From NCBI GenBank assembly GCA_019233415.1, contig JAFAMK010000185.1, positions 1-13,079 of the forward strand: a stretch of DNA of 13,079 bases, written 5' to 3'. The notes under the pieces are model-generated. The model searched no databases and was not told the origin of the DNA. It was given only the letters and a program-made list of their open reading frames with translations. A program made the position numbers and the translations under genes. Positions 7,135 to 13,079 of this stretch are shown in pieces. This DNA is from Vulcanimicrobiota bacterium (GTDB lineage: Bacteria > Vulcanimicrobiota > Vulcanimicrobiia > Vulcanimicrobiales > Vulcanimicrobiaceae). Positions within the stretch are counted from its first letter, which is position 1. Every line of letters begins with the position of its first letter.

Positions 7135-7773
7135 TTACGGGTGTTCGCCGAGCGCGAGCAGCAGACGCTGGGCGCTGTAGTCCCACACCTCGCTCAAAAT
7201 GCGCACCGCCGTGTCGAGGTCGTCGCGGCGCAGCGCGGCGACGACCTCGTCGTGCCGGCGCGCGGAGCGCTCGACGTCCCCGGCGTCCGACATGTAGACG
7301 CGCTCGTAGCGCTCCATCCCCGCCTGCACCGCGTCGAGCATCGCCAGCAGCCGCCGGTTCGGGCAACGGTCGACGAGCGCGCGGTGGAAGTCGCGGTCGG
7401 CGAGGCGCGCCTCCTCGGGCCGGTCGCGCGCGGCGCGAAATTGCGCGTTGAGCGCGTCGAGCCGGTCGAGCGCCGCGACGGGGACGAAGCCGGCGCTGCG
7501 CACCGCGAGCTCGTCGAGTGCACGCCCGATCGGATACAGTTCGCGCACCTCGCGCGCGGAGAGCGGCGTGACGAAGAACCCGCGCTGCGGATCGGCTTCG
7601 AGCAAACCGAGTCCTTCCACGGTCAGCAGCGCTTCGCGCAGCGGCGTGCGGCTGACGCCGTATTCGGCGCTGAGCTGCGACTCGTTGATCCGGCTTCCCG
7701 GGGCCAGCGCGCCCTCGACGATGCCACGCCGGATGCGCTCCGCGACGCGCGCGCGCAGCATCTCGACCGCCAT
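7135..7773 (-). CDS. FadR/FCD-subfamily GntR transcriptional regulator
   Basis: 212 residues. The ATG overlaps the TGA of the upstream hydrolase gene by one base (TGATG), so translation is coupled. Residues about 5-70 form the GntR winged helix: RVAERIRRGIVEGALAPGSR, YGVSRTPLREALLTVEGLGL, and the wing ADPQRGFFVTPLS. Residues about 75-205 are the helical FCD effector domain. Of the metal-ligand pattern usual in FCD proteins (Asp-x3-His, His, His), DRDFH and RRHDEVVAAL are present. The position where a last His often occurs reads SEVWDYS, so the metal site may be incomplete or absent. Such regulators usually bind small organic acids and repress adjacent genes. The likely target is its own operon through the large palindrome at 9542-9574. 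The ligand is unknown. Confidence 0.92.
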   Translation of the reverse strand: MAVEMLRARVAERIRRGIVEGALAPGSRINESQLSAEYGVSRTPLREALLTVEGLGLLEADPQRGFFVTPLSAREVRELYPIGRALDELAVRSAGFVPVAALDRLDALNAQFRAARDRPEEARLADRDFHRALVDRCPNRRLLAMLDAVQAGMERYERVYMSDAGDVERSARRHDEVVAALRRDDLDTAVRILSEVWDYSAQRLLLALGEHP

Positions 7774-9548
7774 CACGGATGCTCGACCGCGGCGATCACG
7801 CGCCGCAGGATCGCGTCGCGCGTCGCGCCCCAGGTGGTGAAGTTCTGGTAGTTTCCCTGCATCATCATCACGGCGAGGTCGAGCTGCGGGAAGACGGCGA
7901 GAACCTGCCCGCCGTTTCCCTGCGCCTCGTAGTCGCGGTAGGTTCGCGCACCGGCGGCGAACGCGCGCACGTGCCAGGCGTACCCGTAGCCGTCGCCGGG
8001 CCCGAGCGCGCGCCGCGCGGTCCACGAGCGCGCGACCCAGTCGCGCGGGACGATGCGGCGGCCGTGCCACGTCCCGCCGTCGAGAAAGACCTGCCCGATC
8101 TTCAGGAAGTCGCGCGGCCGCACGTACGCGCCGCCGCCGAGGTACATCTGACCGGTCGGCGTGAGGTTGAGCGCATAGCGCTGCATCTGCAGCGGCACGG
8201 CGACGTGCTGCGCGAAGAACGCCGGCAGCCACGCGCGCGCCGCGCCGGCGACCGCGCCGCCGGCGAGGTTGATGCTCGCGCTGCAGTACACCGCTTTCGT
8301 CCCGGGATCGCGCACCATGCGCGTGTCGAGCATGAACCGGTACCAGTCGGGCTGGCGCGTCTGCGCCTGCATCGTGCTCTCGTTGGCGGCCGACGTATCG
8401 TCGTCGTCGTCGCAGTCGAGCCCGGTCGACATCGAAAGCGCATCGCCGACGGTGATTCGCGCCTTGCGCGGATCGGGGTTCGCGAGCCCGGTCTCCTGCG
8501 GAAAGAGGCGCAGGAGCGGCGTGTCGTCGCGGATCGGCGTGCCAGCGAGGATCGCTGCGCCGACCAGCATGTCGGCGTACGTCTTCCCCGCCGAGCGCGT
8601 GTCGTGCGGCGTCGCGTCGTCGAAGCCCGCGAAGTAGTCGTCGAAGATGAGCTTGCCGTGCCGCGCGATCGCCACCGCGTGCACGTCCGGCGAGGTGACC
8701 CCGGTCGGCGCGCTCCCGGCTGCGAAGCGCGCGAGCGCGACCAGCGCCGCCGGCGCGATCCCGACCTCCGACGCCGACGCGATCGCCCAACCGTCGCCGG
8801 TCGCCTGCGGGCGCCGGTACGCGAAATTGGACGGCGGATCGCCCGCGCCGGCGCGCCGCACGAACGCGAGCGGCGGCAATCCCGCGGCCGGCGGCAGCGT
8901 TAGCGTGAGCGCGTCGTCGCCGGTGAGCGGTGCGACGAGCATCGGGGCAGCCGGTGCGGCGCTGCTCGGCGTGAAGGTGACGCGACGGCCGTCGACCGCA
9001 ACCGACATCGTGCGCAGGCGCCGGCCGGCGTTGAAGAGCGGGTCGCGCAAGAACGCGCCGACGCGGCCGTCGGCGCCGCGCACGACGTGCAGCGTCATCC
9101 GCACCTGGTCGTCGAGCGGCGCGACGCGGCCGCGCCACACGCCGGGCGCGACGGCGGCGAGCGCGACCGGCGAGGCATAGCGCGCGCCGCCGGTGAGCAT
9201 CGTCGGCTGCACCCACATCGCGTCGATCCGCGCACCGCGCAGCCGGGCCGGCAGCCGCAGCTCGCCGCGGTCGCCCGGGAAGCGGAAGACGAGGCCGCCG
9301 CCGCCGCCGTCGGCCGCACCCCGCGCGACGAACCCGCCGAGCGCGGCCCGCGGCGCGACGGGGTCTCGCACCTCGATGGGGCCGCGCAGCGCGGGCCCGA
9401 ACGTCCGCGCCGCCGCCCACGTCCCGAGCAACGCGCTCGCCGGATCGGGCCCGGGAGAAGCGGTCGGCGGCGCGGTCTCGTCGGCTCCGAGCAGCCCGGC
9501 GAGCCCGACGATCAGGAGCGGCACGAGCACCGTGCGTCCTATTTGCAT
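7773..9548 (-). CDS. Secreted beta-lactamase-fold serine hydrolase (class C / PBP-like)
   Basis: 591 residues. The N terminus MQIGRTVLVPLLIVGLAGLL is a signal peptide, followed by a Pro/Ala-rich stretch. Residues about 40-250 are an extra beta-rich N-terminal domain without a recognised name. Residues about 255-590 are a beta-lactamase/transpeptidase fold. Ser319-A-G-Lys322 in HDTRSAGKTYADML is the SxxK nucleophile and general base. Tyr421 in AVYCSASINLAGG replaces the usual YxN with YCS. GNGGQ (544-548) stands for the KTG-type strand. This pattern is typical of esterase- or peptidase-like serine hydrolases rather than true beta-lactamases; the substrate is unknown. The start is not certain: ATG 9548 lies inside a palindrome, and an in-frame GTG at 9530 has an AGGA 6 nt upstream. 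ATG 9548 is preferred because it keeps Arg5 in the signal peptide. The gene is cotranscribed with the GntR regulator. Confidence 0.9.
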   Translation of the reverse strand: MQIGRTVLVPLLIVGLAGLLGADETAPPTASPGPDPASALLGTWAAARTFGPALRGPIEVRDPVAPRAALGGFVARGAADGGGGGLVFRFPGDRGELRLPARLRGARIDAMWVQPTMLTGGARYASPVALAAVAPGVWRGRVAPLDDQVRMTLHVVRGADGRVGAFLRDPLFNAGRRLRTMSVAVDGRRVTFTPSSAAPAAPMLVAPLTGDDALTLTLPPAAGLPPLAFVRRAGAGDPPSNFAYRRPQATGDGWAIASASEVGIAPAALVALARFAAGSAPTGVTSPDVHAVAIARHGKLIFDDYFAGFDDATPHDTRSAGKTYADMLVGAAILAGTPIRDDTPLLRLFPQETGLANPDPRKARITVGDALSMSTGLDCDDDDDTSAANESTMQAQTRQPDWYRFMLDTRMVRDPGTKAVYCSASINLAGGAVAGAARAWLPAFFAQHVAVPLQMQRYALNLTPTGQMYLGGGAYVRPRDFLKIGQVFLDGGTWHGRRIVPRDWVARSWTARRALGPGDGYGYAWHVRAFAAGARTYRDYEAQGNGGQVLAVFPQLDLAVMMMQGNYQNFTTWGATRDAILRRVIAAVEHP

Positions 9549-9574
9549 ACAGAACCATTAGTTCTGTATGCAAA
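9542..9574. promoter_or_regulatory. Perfect inverted repeat, 14-bp arms, over the hydrolase start codon
   Basis: Left arm TTTGCATACAGAAC (9542-9555) and right arm GTTCTGTATGCAAA (9561-9574) are exact reverse complements around a 5-nt spacer, CATTA. The hydrolase ATG (9548-9546) is inside one arm, and the right arm ends 31 nt before the -35-like element of imuB. It is AT-rich against its surroundings. The likely role is an operator for the GntR regulator encoded in the same operon; in RNA it could also fold into a hairpin that hides the start codon. It is not a LexA box (spacer of 5, and A/T outside the GAAC/GTTC halves). The structure is seen directly; the role is inference. Confidence 0.75.
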
Positions 9575-9605
9575 ACTACCTTCGGAAGCCGACGGCCTGC
9601 GGCCC

Positions 9606-9634
9606 TTGATCTTCGAACGCATGTTCGATATTCT
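9606..9634 (+). promoter_or_regulatory. LexA-box promoter of imuB
   Basis: A palindrome TCGAACGCATGTTCGA (9613-9628) of the same SOS type as the imuA box lies between a -35-like TTGATC (9606-9611) and a -10-like TATTCT (9629-9634), with 17-nt spacing. The predicted transcription start near 9641 is about 3 nt before the ATG at 9644. The layout matches that of imuA closely: the box ends 17 and 15 nt before the two start codons. This supports coordinated LexA repression of both genes despite their separation. Confidence 0.87.
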
Positions 9635-9643
9635 CGGACGACG

Positions 9644-11143
9644 ATGCCCGTCGTCTGCTTGTGGATCCCGGCCTTCCGCCTCGCCGTCGCGCGGCTGACC
9701 CAACCCCGCGTCGACCTGGACGCGCCGCTGATCCTGGCCGACCGGCTCGAACGCGGACGCGTCGTCGACTGCACGCTGACCGCCGCCGCGCTGGGGGTGC
9801 GGTCGGGAATGACGCTGGTGCAGGCGCAGGCGGTCGCGCTCGAGGCACGCACGGTCTTCGACGATCCGGCCGCCGACGCGCGGGTGTGGGCCGAGGTCCT
9901 CGACGCGCTCGACGCCGCCTCGCCGGTCGTCGAGGACGGCGGGCTCGGCCGCGCGTTCCTGGAGATGCACGGAATCGCCGGCGACCCGGTAGCGTGGCTC
10001 GGCGCGGTCCGCGCCGCGCTGACCGGCTTCGACCTTCCGCTGCGGATGGGTTTCGGACCGAACCGCTTCGTCGCGTACGCCGCGGCGTGCGCGCCGTGGC
10101 CGCCGGGACGCGGCGACGCGGTCGTCTGCGACGGCGACCCGGCGGCGTTCCTCGCACCGCTCTCGACCGAACTGCTCCCGCTCGACGAGAACGTGCGCGA
10201 ACGGCTGCGGCTGCTCGGCGTGTCGACGCTCGGCGAGCTCGCCGCACTCCCGCACGGCCCGTTCGTGCGCCGCTTCGGAAGCGACGCCGCGATCTGGCAC
10301 GACCGCGCGCGCGGAATCGACGACGAACCGCTGAAGCCGCGTCCGCGCGCGCTGCGCGTCGGGCGCACGCTCTACGGTGAAGGCGCCGCGAACTCCGAAG
10401 AGCAGGTGCTGTTCGCGCTGCGCACGCTCGTCGGCTGGGTCGTCGACGACCTGTGCGCGGCGGGAAAGCGCGCGGGCCGTCTCATGCTGCAACTGGAGTG
10501 CGAAGACGGCGAAACACACGACCTCACAACGCGCGTCGCACAACCAACCGCAGTCCCGACAACGCTCTTCGAATTACTGCGCGCACGACTCGAAGGTGTC
10601 ACGCTGAACGCACCCGTCGTCGGTCTGCGCCTCGCCGCGGAAGAACTCGCCAGCGGCGGCGTCCCGCTCTCGCTCTTCGCCGCAAACGACCCCGACCCGG
10701 ACGCAGTCGGCGTCGTCCTCGCGCGTCTCGACGCCGCACTCGGCGAGGGCCGTGCACTGCGCGCCCACATCCACGACGGCCCCCGCATCGAACGCCGCTA
10801 CACCTTCGAACCCTTCACCCTCGAACCACTCATAACACGCACCCCACAACCCGACCCACCCCCACTCCCCCCGCACGCCACCCTACAACTCCGCCTCCTC
10901 GACGAACCACATCCCATCGACGTGCGCACGATCGATGGCATCCCGCACTTCGTCGGCACCCCGCCGCAACACGTCGTCGACGTCGCCGGCCCCTGGCGCA
11001 CCCTCGAACACTGGTGGTCCCCCACCTACGGCAAAGGCCCCATCCTCGACCGCGACGAGTACGACGTCAACCTCAACGACGGCACGGTGTCGCGAATCGG
11101 TTGGCAGCTCGACGGATGGCGCGCCCACGCCGAATACGACTGA
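9644..11143 (+). CDS. imuB: ImuB, Y-family DNA polymerase-like SOS mutagenesis protein lacking catalytic acids
   Basis: 499 residues. The start ATG is 15 nt after the LexA box. The N terminus MPVVCLWIPAFRLAVARL aligns with the Y-family DxDxFF strand, but the catalytic Asp residues are missing (CLWIPAF). The second motif region, VVEDGGLGRAFLEMHGI, lacks the usual SIDE. Residues about 120-190 keep the palm and thumb features (MGFGPNRFVAYAAA, the Y-family ASxxLAK-like helix; FLAPLSTELLPLDENVRERLRLLGVSTLGELAALP as helix-hairpin-helix). A little-finger region follows, then a Pro-rich linker (about 400-415) and a C-terminal domain with WWSPTYGKGPILDRDEYDVN. ImuB in other bacteria is a catalytically dead hub that binds the beta clamp, ImuA and DnaE2. 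No dnaE2 is in the window. The 3' half has strongly C-rich, G-poor coding-strand composition. Confidence 0.92.
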   Translation: MPVVCLWIPAFRLAVARLTQPRVDLDAPLILADRLERGRVVDCTLTAAALGVRSGMTLVQAQAVALEARTVFDDPAADARVWAEVLDALDAASPVVEDGGLGRAFLEMHGIAGDPVAWLGAVRAALTGFDLPLRMGFGPNRFVAYAAACAPWPPGRGDAVVCDGDPAAFLAPLSTELLPLDENVRERLRLLGVSTLGELAALPHGPFVRRFGSDAAIWHDRARGIDDEPLKPRPRALRVGRTLYGEGAANSEEQVLFALRTLVGWVVDDLCAAGKRAGRLMLQLECEDGETHDLTTRVAQPTAVPTTLFELLRARLEGVTLNAPVVGLRLAAEELASGGVPLSLFAANDPDPDAVGVVLARLDAALGEGRALRAHIHDGPRIERRYTFEPFTLEPLITRTPQPDPPPLPPHATLQLRLLDEPHPIDVRTIDGIPHFVGTPPQHVVDVAGPWRTLEHWWSPTYGKGPILDRDEYDVNLNDGTVSRIGWQLDGWRAHAEYD

Positions 11144-11189
11144 ATGCAAGCGCAGGCGGCGTGAAGTTGGAACGGGTACAGGGGTCGGG

Positions 11190-11624
11190 ATGGAGCCCTT
11201 GGACCCGGACCGGATCGATCCTGACGACGACGATGATGACGACGAGGCGCCGCCGCAGTTTTACCTGACGACGTTCATTCCGAAGGCTGCCTGGTACGAT
11301 CTGAGTGCGGACGAGGCGACGGCGTTCTTGCAGAACCGGGTCGCGCAGCTCAACGAGGCGTTCGTCGAGGACGACGAAGGGGTCATCTGGGCCTATCGCT
11401 ACCACGTCATGGAGCGGTCACGCGAGCTGGATGCGGTCGTGCTGCTGTGGATGATCACGTCCGACGAGGCGCTCGAGACGCTGGAGAGCACGCTGCGGCG
11501 TTCCGACGTCAACCGCTACTTCGACTGGAGCGTGATCGGCGGGCCGCAGAACAACGCGCCGCAGGACATCCTGGGCGCGTTTCTCGGAACGCTCGTGCCG
11601 CAGACGAGCGGCGACGAAACCTAG
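11190..11624 (+). CDS. Acidic protein of unknown function downstream of imuB
   Basis: 144 residues from the ATG at 11190, preceded by CAGGGG with 5-nt spacing. Residues about 5-20 are a run of acidic residues (DPDRIDPDDDDDDDEAPP), probably disordered. The folded part reads FYLTTFIPKAAWYDLSADEA, then a long helix (FLQNRVAQLNEAFVEDDEGV), a strand pair (IWAYRYHVMERSRELDAVVL, LWMITSDEALETLESTLRRS) and YFDWSVIGGPQNNAP. The W..LS.DE opening, central aromatic strands and final ..G.QN.. loosely recall the darcynin family of small alpha-beta proteins, but I would not assign it. It lies 46 nt after imuB with no visible terminator, so it may be in the same LexA-controlled transcript. Its TAG stop shares CTAG with the convergent aldo/keto reductase gene. 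Confidence 0.75.
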   Translation: MEPLDPDRIDPDDDDDDDEAPPQFYLTTFIPKAAWYDLSADEATAFLQNRVAQLNEAFVEDDEGVIWAYRYHVMERSRELDAVVLLWMITSDEALETLESTLRRSDVNRYFDWSVIGGPQNNAPQDILGAFLGTLVPQTSGDET

Positions 11625-12595
11625 CCGGTATACGGTTCGAACGGCGCGACCGGGGCGAGGATGTCGTTCATCTGCCGGAAGATTTCCGGGTCGACGTCGA
11701 GGTCGGCGGCGGCGACGTTGTCGTCGACTTGTTCCGGGCGCGTCGCGCCGACGATCACCGACGAGACGACGTCGGTGCGCAGGCACCATGCGAGCGCGAG
11801 CTGCGCGAGCGTGCAGTGCGCGCGCTCGGCGAGTGGTTTGAGCCGCTGGACCGCGTCGAGCACCGGCTGCGTGAAGTAGTCTTCCATCATCTCGGCCGCG
11901 CTGCCGGCCGCGCGCGTTCCCTGCGGCGGGTGCGACGCGTCGGTGTACTTGCCGGTCAGAATTCCCATCGCGAGCGGCGACCAGACGACGTTCCCGAGCC
12001 CGTACGAACGGCAGGCGGGGAAGACGCGCGGCTCGACGCGCCGCCACAGCGCGCTGTACTGCGGCTGGTTCGAAACGGGCTCGGCCCAGCCGCGCGCGCG
12101 GGCCAGGTTGACCGCCGCGGCGATCTGGTCGGCGTTCCACTCGCTCACGCCCCAGTAGAGAACTTTGCCCGCGCGCACGAGGTCGTTCATCGCCTGCACC
12201 GTTTCTTCGAGCGGCACCGACGTGTCGTAGCGGTGGCACTGGTAGAGGTCGACGTAGTCGACCTGCAGCCGCTTCAGCGACAAGTCGATCTGCTCGCGGA
12301 TGTGCTTGCGCGAGAGCCCGCGGTCGTTCGGACCGGCGCCCATCGGGAAGTACACCTTCGTCGCGAGGACGATCGACGTGCGCGGGAAGGCGCTGATCGC
12401 GCGCCCGACGACTTCCTCGGAACGGCCGCGCGCGTAGACGTTCGCGGTGTCGAAGAAGGTCACGCCCTGCTCGTACGCGCGCCGGATGCACGCCTGCGCG
12501 GCGTCCTCCTCGACGCTGCCGCCGTAGGTCAGCCACGAGCCGAGGCCGACCGCCGAAATCTTGACGCCCCAGCGCCCCAGGTTACGGTATCGCAC
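11621..12595 (-). CDS. Aldo/keto reductase
   Basis: 324 residues from the GTG at 12595 (VRYRNLGRWGVKISAVGLGS), chosen because homology begins exactly there; the longer open frame upstream has no family similarity. The AKR catalytic tetrad is complete: Asp49 in FFDTANVY, Tyr54, Lys80 in VLATKV, His121 in LYQCHRYD. Further family marks are GRSEEVVGRAI, LKRLQVDYVDLYQ, GVSEWNADQI, QPQYSALWRR, and the C-terminal NADPH-binding VIVGATRPEQVDDN. Sequence style is closest to the AKR group of Kv-beta-like and YghZ-like reductases, (beta/alpha)8 barrels that reduce aldehydes or ketones with NADPH. No signal peptide, so cytosolic. The substrate cannot be told from sequence. The ribosome site is weak (a GAGGT about 12 nt upstream). 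The TAG stop overlaps that of the convergent acidic-protein gene by four bases. Confidence 0.94.
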   Translation of the reverse strand: MRYRNLGRWGVKISAVGLGSWLTYGGSVEEDAAQACIRRAYEQGVTFFDTANVYARGRSEEVVGRAISAFPRTSIVLATKVYFPMGAGPNDRGLSRKHIREQIDLSLKRLQVDYVDLYQCHRYDTSVPLEETVQAMNDLVRAGKVLYWGVSEWNADQIAAAVNLARARGWAEPVSNQPQYSALWRRVEPRVFPACRSYGLGNVVWSPLAMGILTGKYTDASHPPQGTRAAGSAAEMMEDYFTQPVLDAVQRLKPLAERAHCTLAQLALAWCLRTDVVSSVIVGATRPEQVDDNVAAADLDVDPEIFRQMNDILAPVAPFEPYTG

Positions 12596-12701
12596 GGTCC
12601 GGCAGGTACCTCGTCGAACCGAACGCTCCTGTTCGAGGGCTGGCGCGGCCGGGAACGAACCCCGCCGGCCCACGATTCCGAGCGACGGAGGCACGAGTGC
12701 G

Positions 12702-12869
12702 ATGACGGGTAGCGGTGACACCGACGAGTACGAAGAGCCGGCGACCGACGACGAGGCCGACGAAGGCGAGACCGCGACGCCGGTCCGCGAGCTGCACCTG
12801 AACGAGGACGACCACGACCCGACCGCCGGCGGCTCCGACATCGGCGGCCGCGCCGGCGACGCGGACTGA
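12702..12869 (+). CDS. Possible small acidic protein (55 aa)
   Basis: A 55-residue frame with an ATG at 12702 and a GGAGG ribosome-site-like run at 12687-12691, 10 nt upstream (slightly far). The product is highly acidic and low in hydrophobic residues (DEYEEPATDDEADEGE, LHLNEDDHDP, ending GGRAGDAD), so it is probably disordered. Its stop is 9 nt before the PhzF-family start, which suggests cotranscription. I know no family. The acidic composition in a G/C/A-rich region could arise from random frames, but the ribosome site, spacing and lack of any alternative gene between 12596 and 12878 favour a real gene. Confidence 0.5.
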   Translation: MTGSGDTDEYEEPATDDEADEGETATPVRELHLNEDDHDPTAGGSDIGGRAGDAD

Positions 12870-12878
12870 GCATCGCGT

Positions 12879-13079
12879 ATGCCGGCCGAACTGTCCGTCC
12901 TCTGGGTCGACGCCTTCACCACGACGCCGCTCCACGGGAACGCCTGCGCCGTCGTGCTCGACGCGCGCGGGCTCGACGACGCGACGATGCAGGCGATCGC
13001 GCGCGAGACGAACCTCTCCGAGACGAGCTTCGTCTTCCCGGGCGACGCGGAGTCCGACGTGAACGTTCGCTACTGGACG
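12879..13079 (+). CDS. PhzF-family isomerase-like protein (5' part)
   Basis: The first 67 residues of a gene that runs past the right edge; full-length members have about 260-300 residues. The N terminus (LSVLWVDAFTTTPLHGNACA, then VVLDARGLDDATMQAIARET and NLSETSFVFP) is the diaminopimelate-epimerase-like fold of PhzF proteins. The conserved GNACAVVL loop is present, and the catalytic Glu is in NLSETSF. PhzF itself isomerises trans-2,3-dihydro-3-hydroxyanthranilate in phenazine synthesis, but most homologues outside phenazine clusters have unknown substrates, and no other phenazine gene is visible here. The ATG at 12879 is 9 nt after the stop of the 55-residue frame; only a weak GAG precedes it. 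Confidence 0.92.
   Translation, partial: MPAELSVLWVDAFTTTPLHGNACAVVLDARGLDDATMQAIARETNLSETSFVFPGDAESDVNVRYWT

Noticed and set aside
8395..8415. Short TCGTCG repeat in the hydrolase gene as a microsatellite
   Set aside because: It is the reverse strand of a five-Asp run in the protein (residues 380-384) and stays in frame; a similar Asp run is in the 11190 gene. Nothing indicates slippage.
7774..10368. Apparent 1077-residue minus-strand protein ending in the GntR domain
   Set aside because: Only the last 212 residues are real. The upstream part is the wrong frame of the hydrolase and the antisense of imuB. The ATG at 7773 overlapping the hydrolase stop is the true start.
12620..12635. CGAAC-N6-GTTCG near the aldo/keto reductase start as a third LexA box
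   Set aside because: The spacer is 6 rather than 4, so the half-sites would be out of register; both true boxes here have N4 and flanking T/A.
13059..13070. GTGAACGTTCGC, 11 of 12 bases like the palindrome at 6579-6590
   Set aside because: It lies inside the PhzF-family coding frame (Val-Asn-Val-Arg) and is imperfect; chance is enough.
12879..13079. Phenazine biosynthesis cluster
   Set aside because: Only a PhzF-family N terminus is visible; most such proteins are unrelated to phenazine and no other phz gene is present.

Overview
This is a high-GC bacterial window (roughly 70% G+C by eye) with dense coding on both strands, many GTG starts, very long antisense open frames caused by base composition, and no RNA genes, CRISPR arrays or insertion sequences that I could see. 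Two 16-bp palindromes of the form TCGAAC-N4-GTTCGA match the LexA operator type known from Actinobacteria/Firmicutes-like SOS systems. With the gene content this suggests an actinobacterium-like or other deep-branching high-GC lineage (Chloroflexota- or Eremiobacterota-like). The sequence alone does not fix the phylum.

Layout. 1-486 (+) is the 3' end of a quinone-oxidoreductase-like dehydrogenase. 5277-483 (-) is a tight four-gene operon: a catalytic M16 zinc peptidase, a non-catalytic M16 partner (GTGA overlap), a MocR/PdxR-type GntR-aminotransferase regulator (11-nt gap) and an FMN-binding PPOX-family protein (9-nt gap). Divergent from it, 5380-6144 (+) is a RecA-like ImuA protein behind a LexA box. 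9548-6141 (-) holds a secreted beta-lactamase-fold serine hydrolase, an overlapping FadR-type GntR regulator, an unrecognised secreted protein, and a small secreted helical-repeat protein. Divergent from that, 9644-11143 (+) is ImuB, a Y-family polymerase-like protein without catalytic acidic residues, behind a second LexA box; a 144-aa acidic hypothetical follows 46 nt downstream. 12595-11621 (-) is an aldo/keto reductase. 12702-12869 (+) is a possible 55-aa acidic protein, and 12879 to the edge (+) is the start of a PhzF-family protein.

How the genes work together. imuA and imuB normally form one SOS-induced mutagenesis operon with dnaE2. Here they are split by about 3.5 kb of opposite-strand genes. 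Each keeps its own LexA box, placed between -35- and -10-like elements, with the start codon only a few bases after the predicted transcription start. No dnaE2 lies in the window. The serine hydrolase and its GntR regulator look like one operon, with a perfect 14-bp-arm palindrome over the hydrolase start codon.

The most unusual structural signal is that all three convergent gene junctions (483-486, 6141-6144, 11621-11624) are the same 4-nt overlap, CTAG, which is the TAG stop of both genes. I found no other CTAG in the 13 kb. No stretch over 300 bases lacks a gene.
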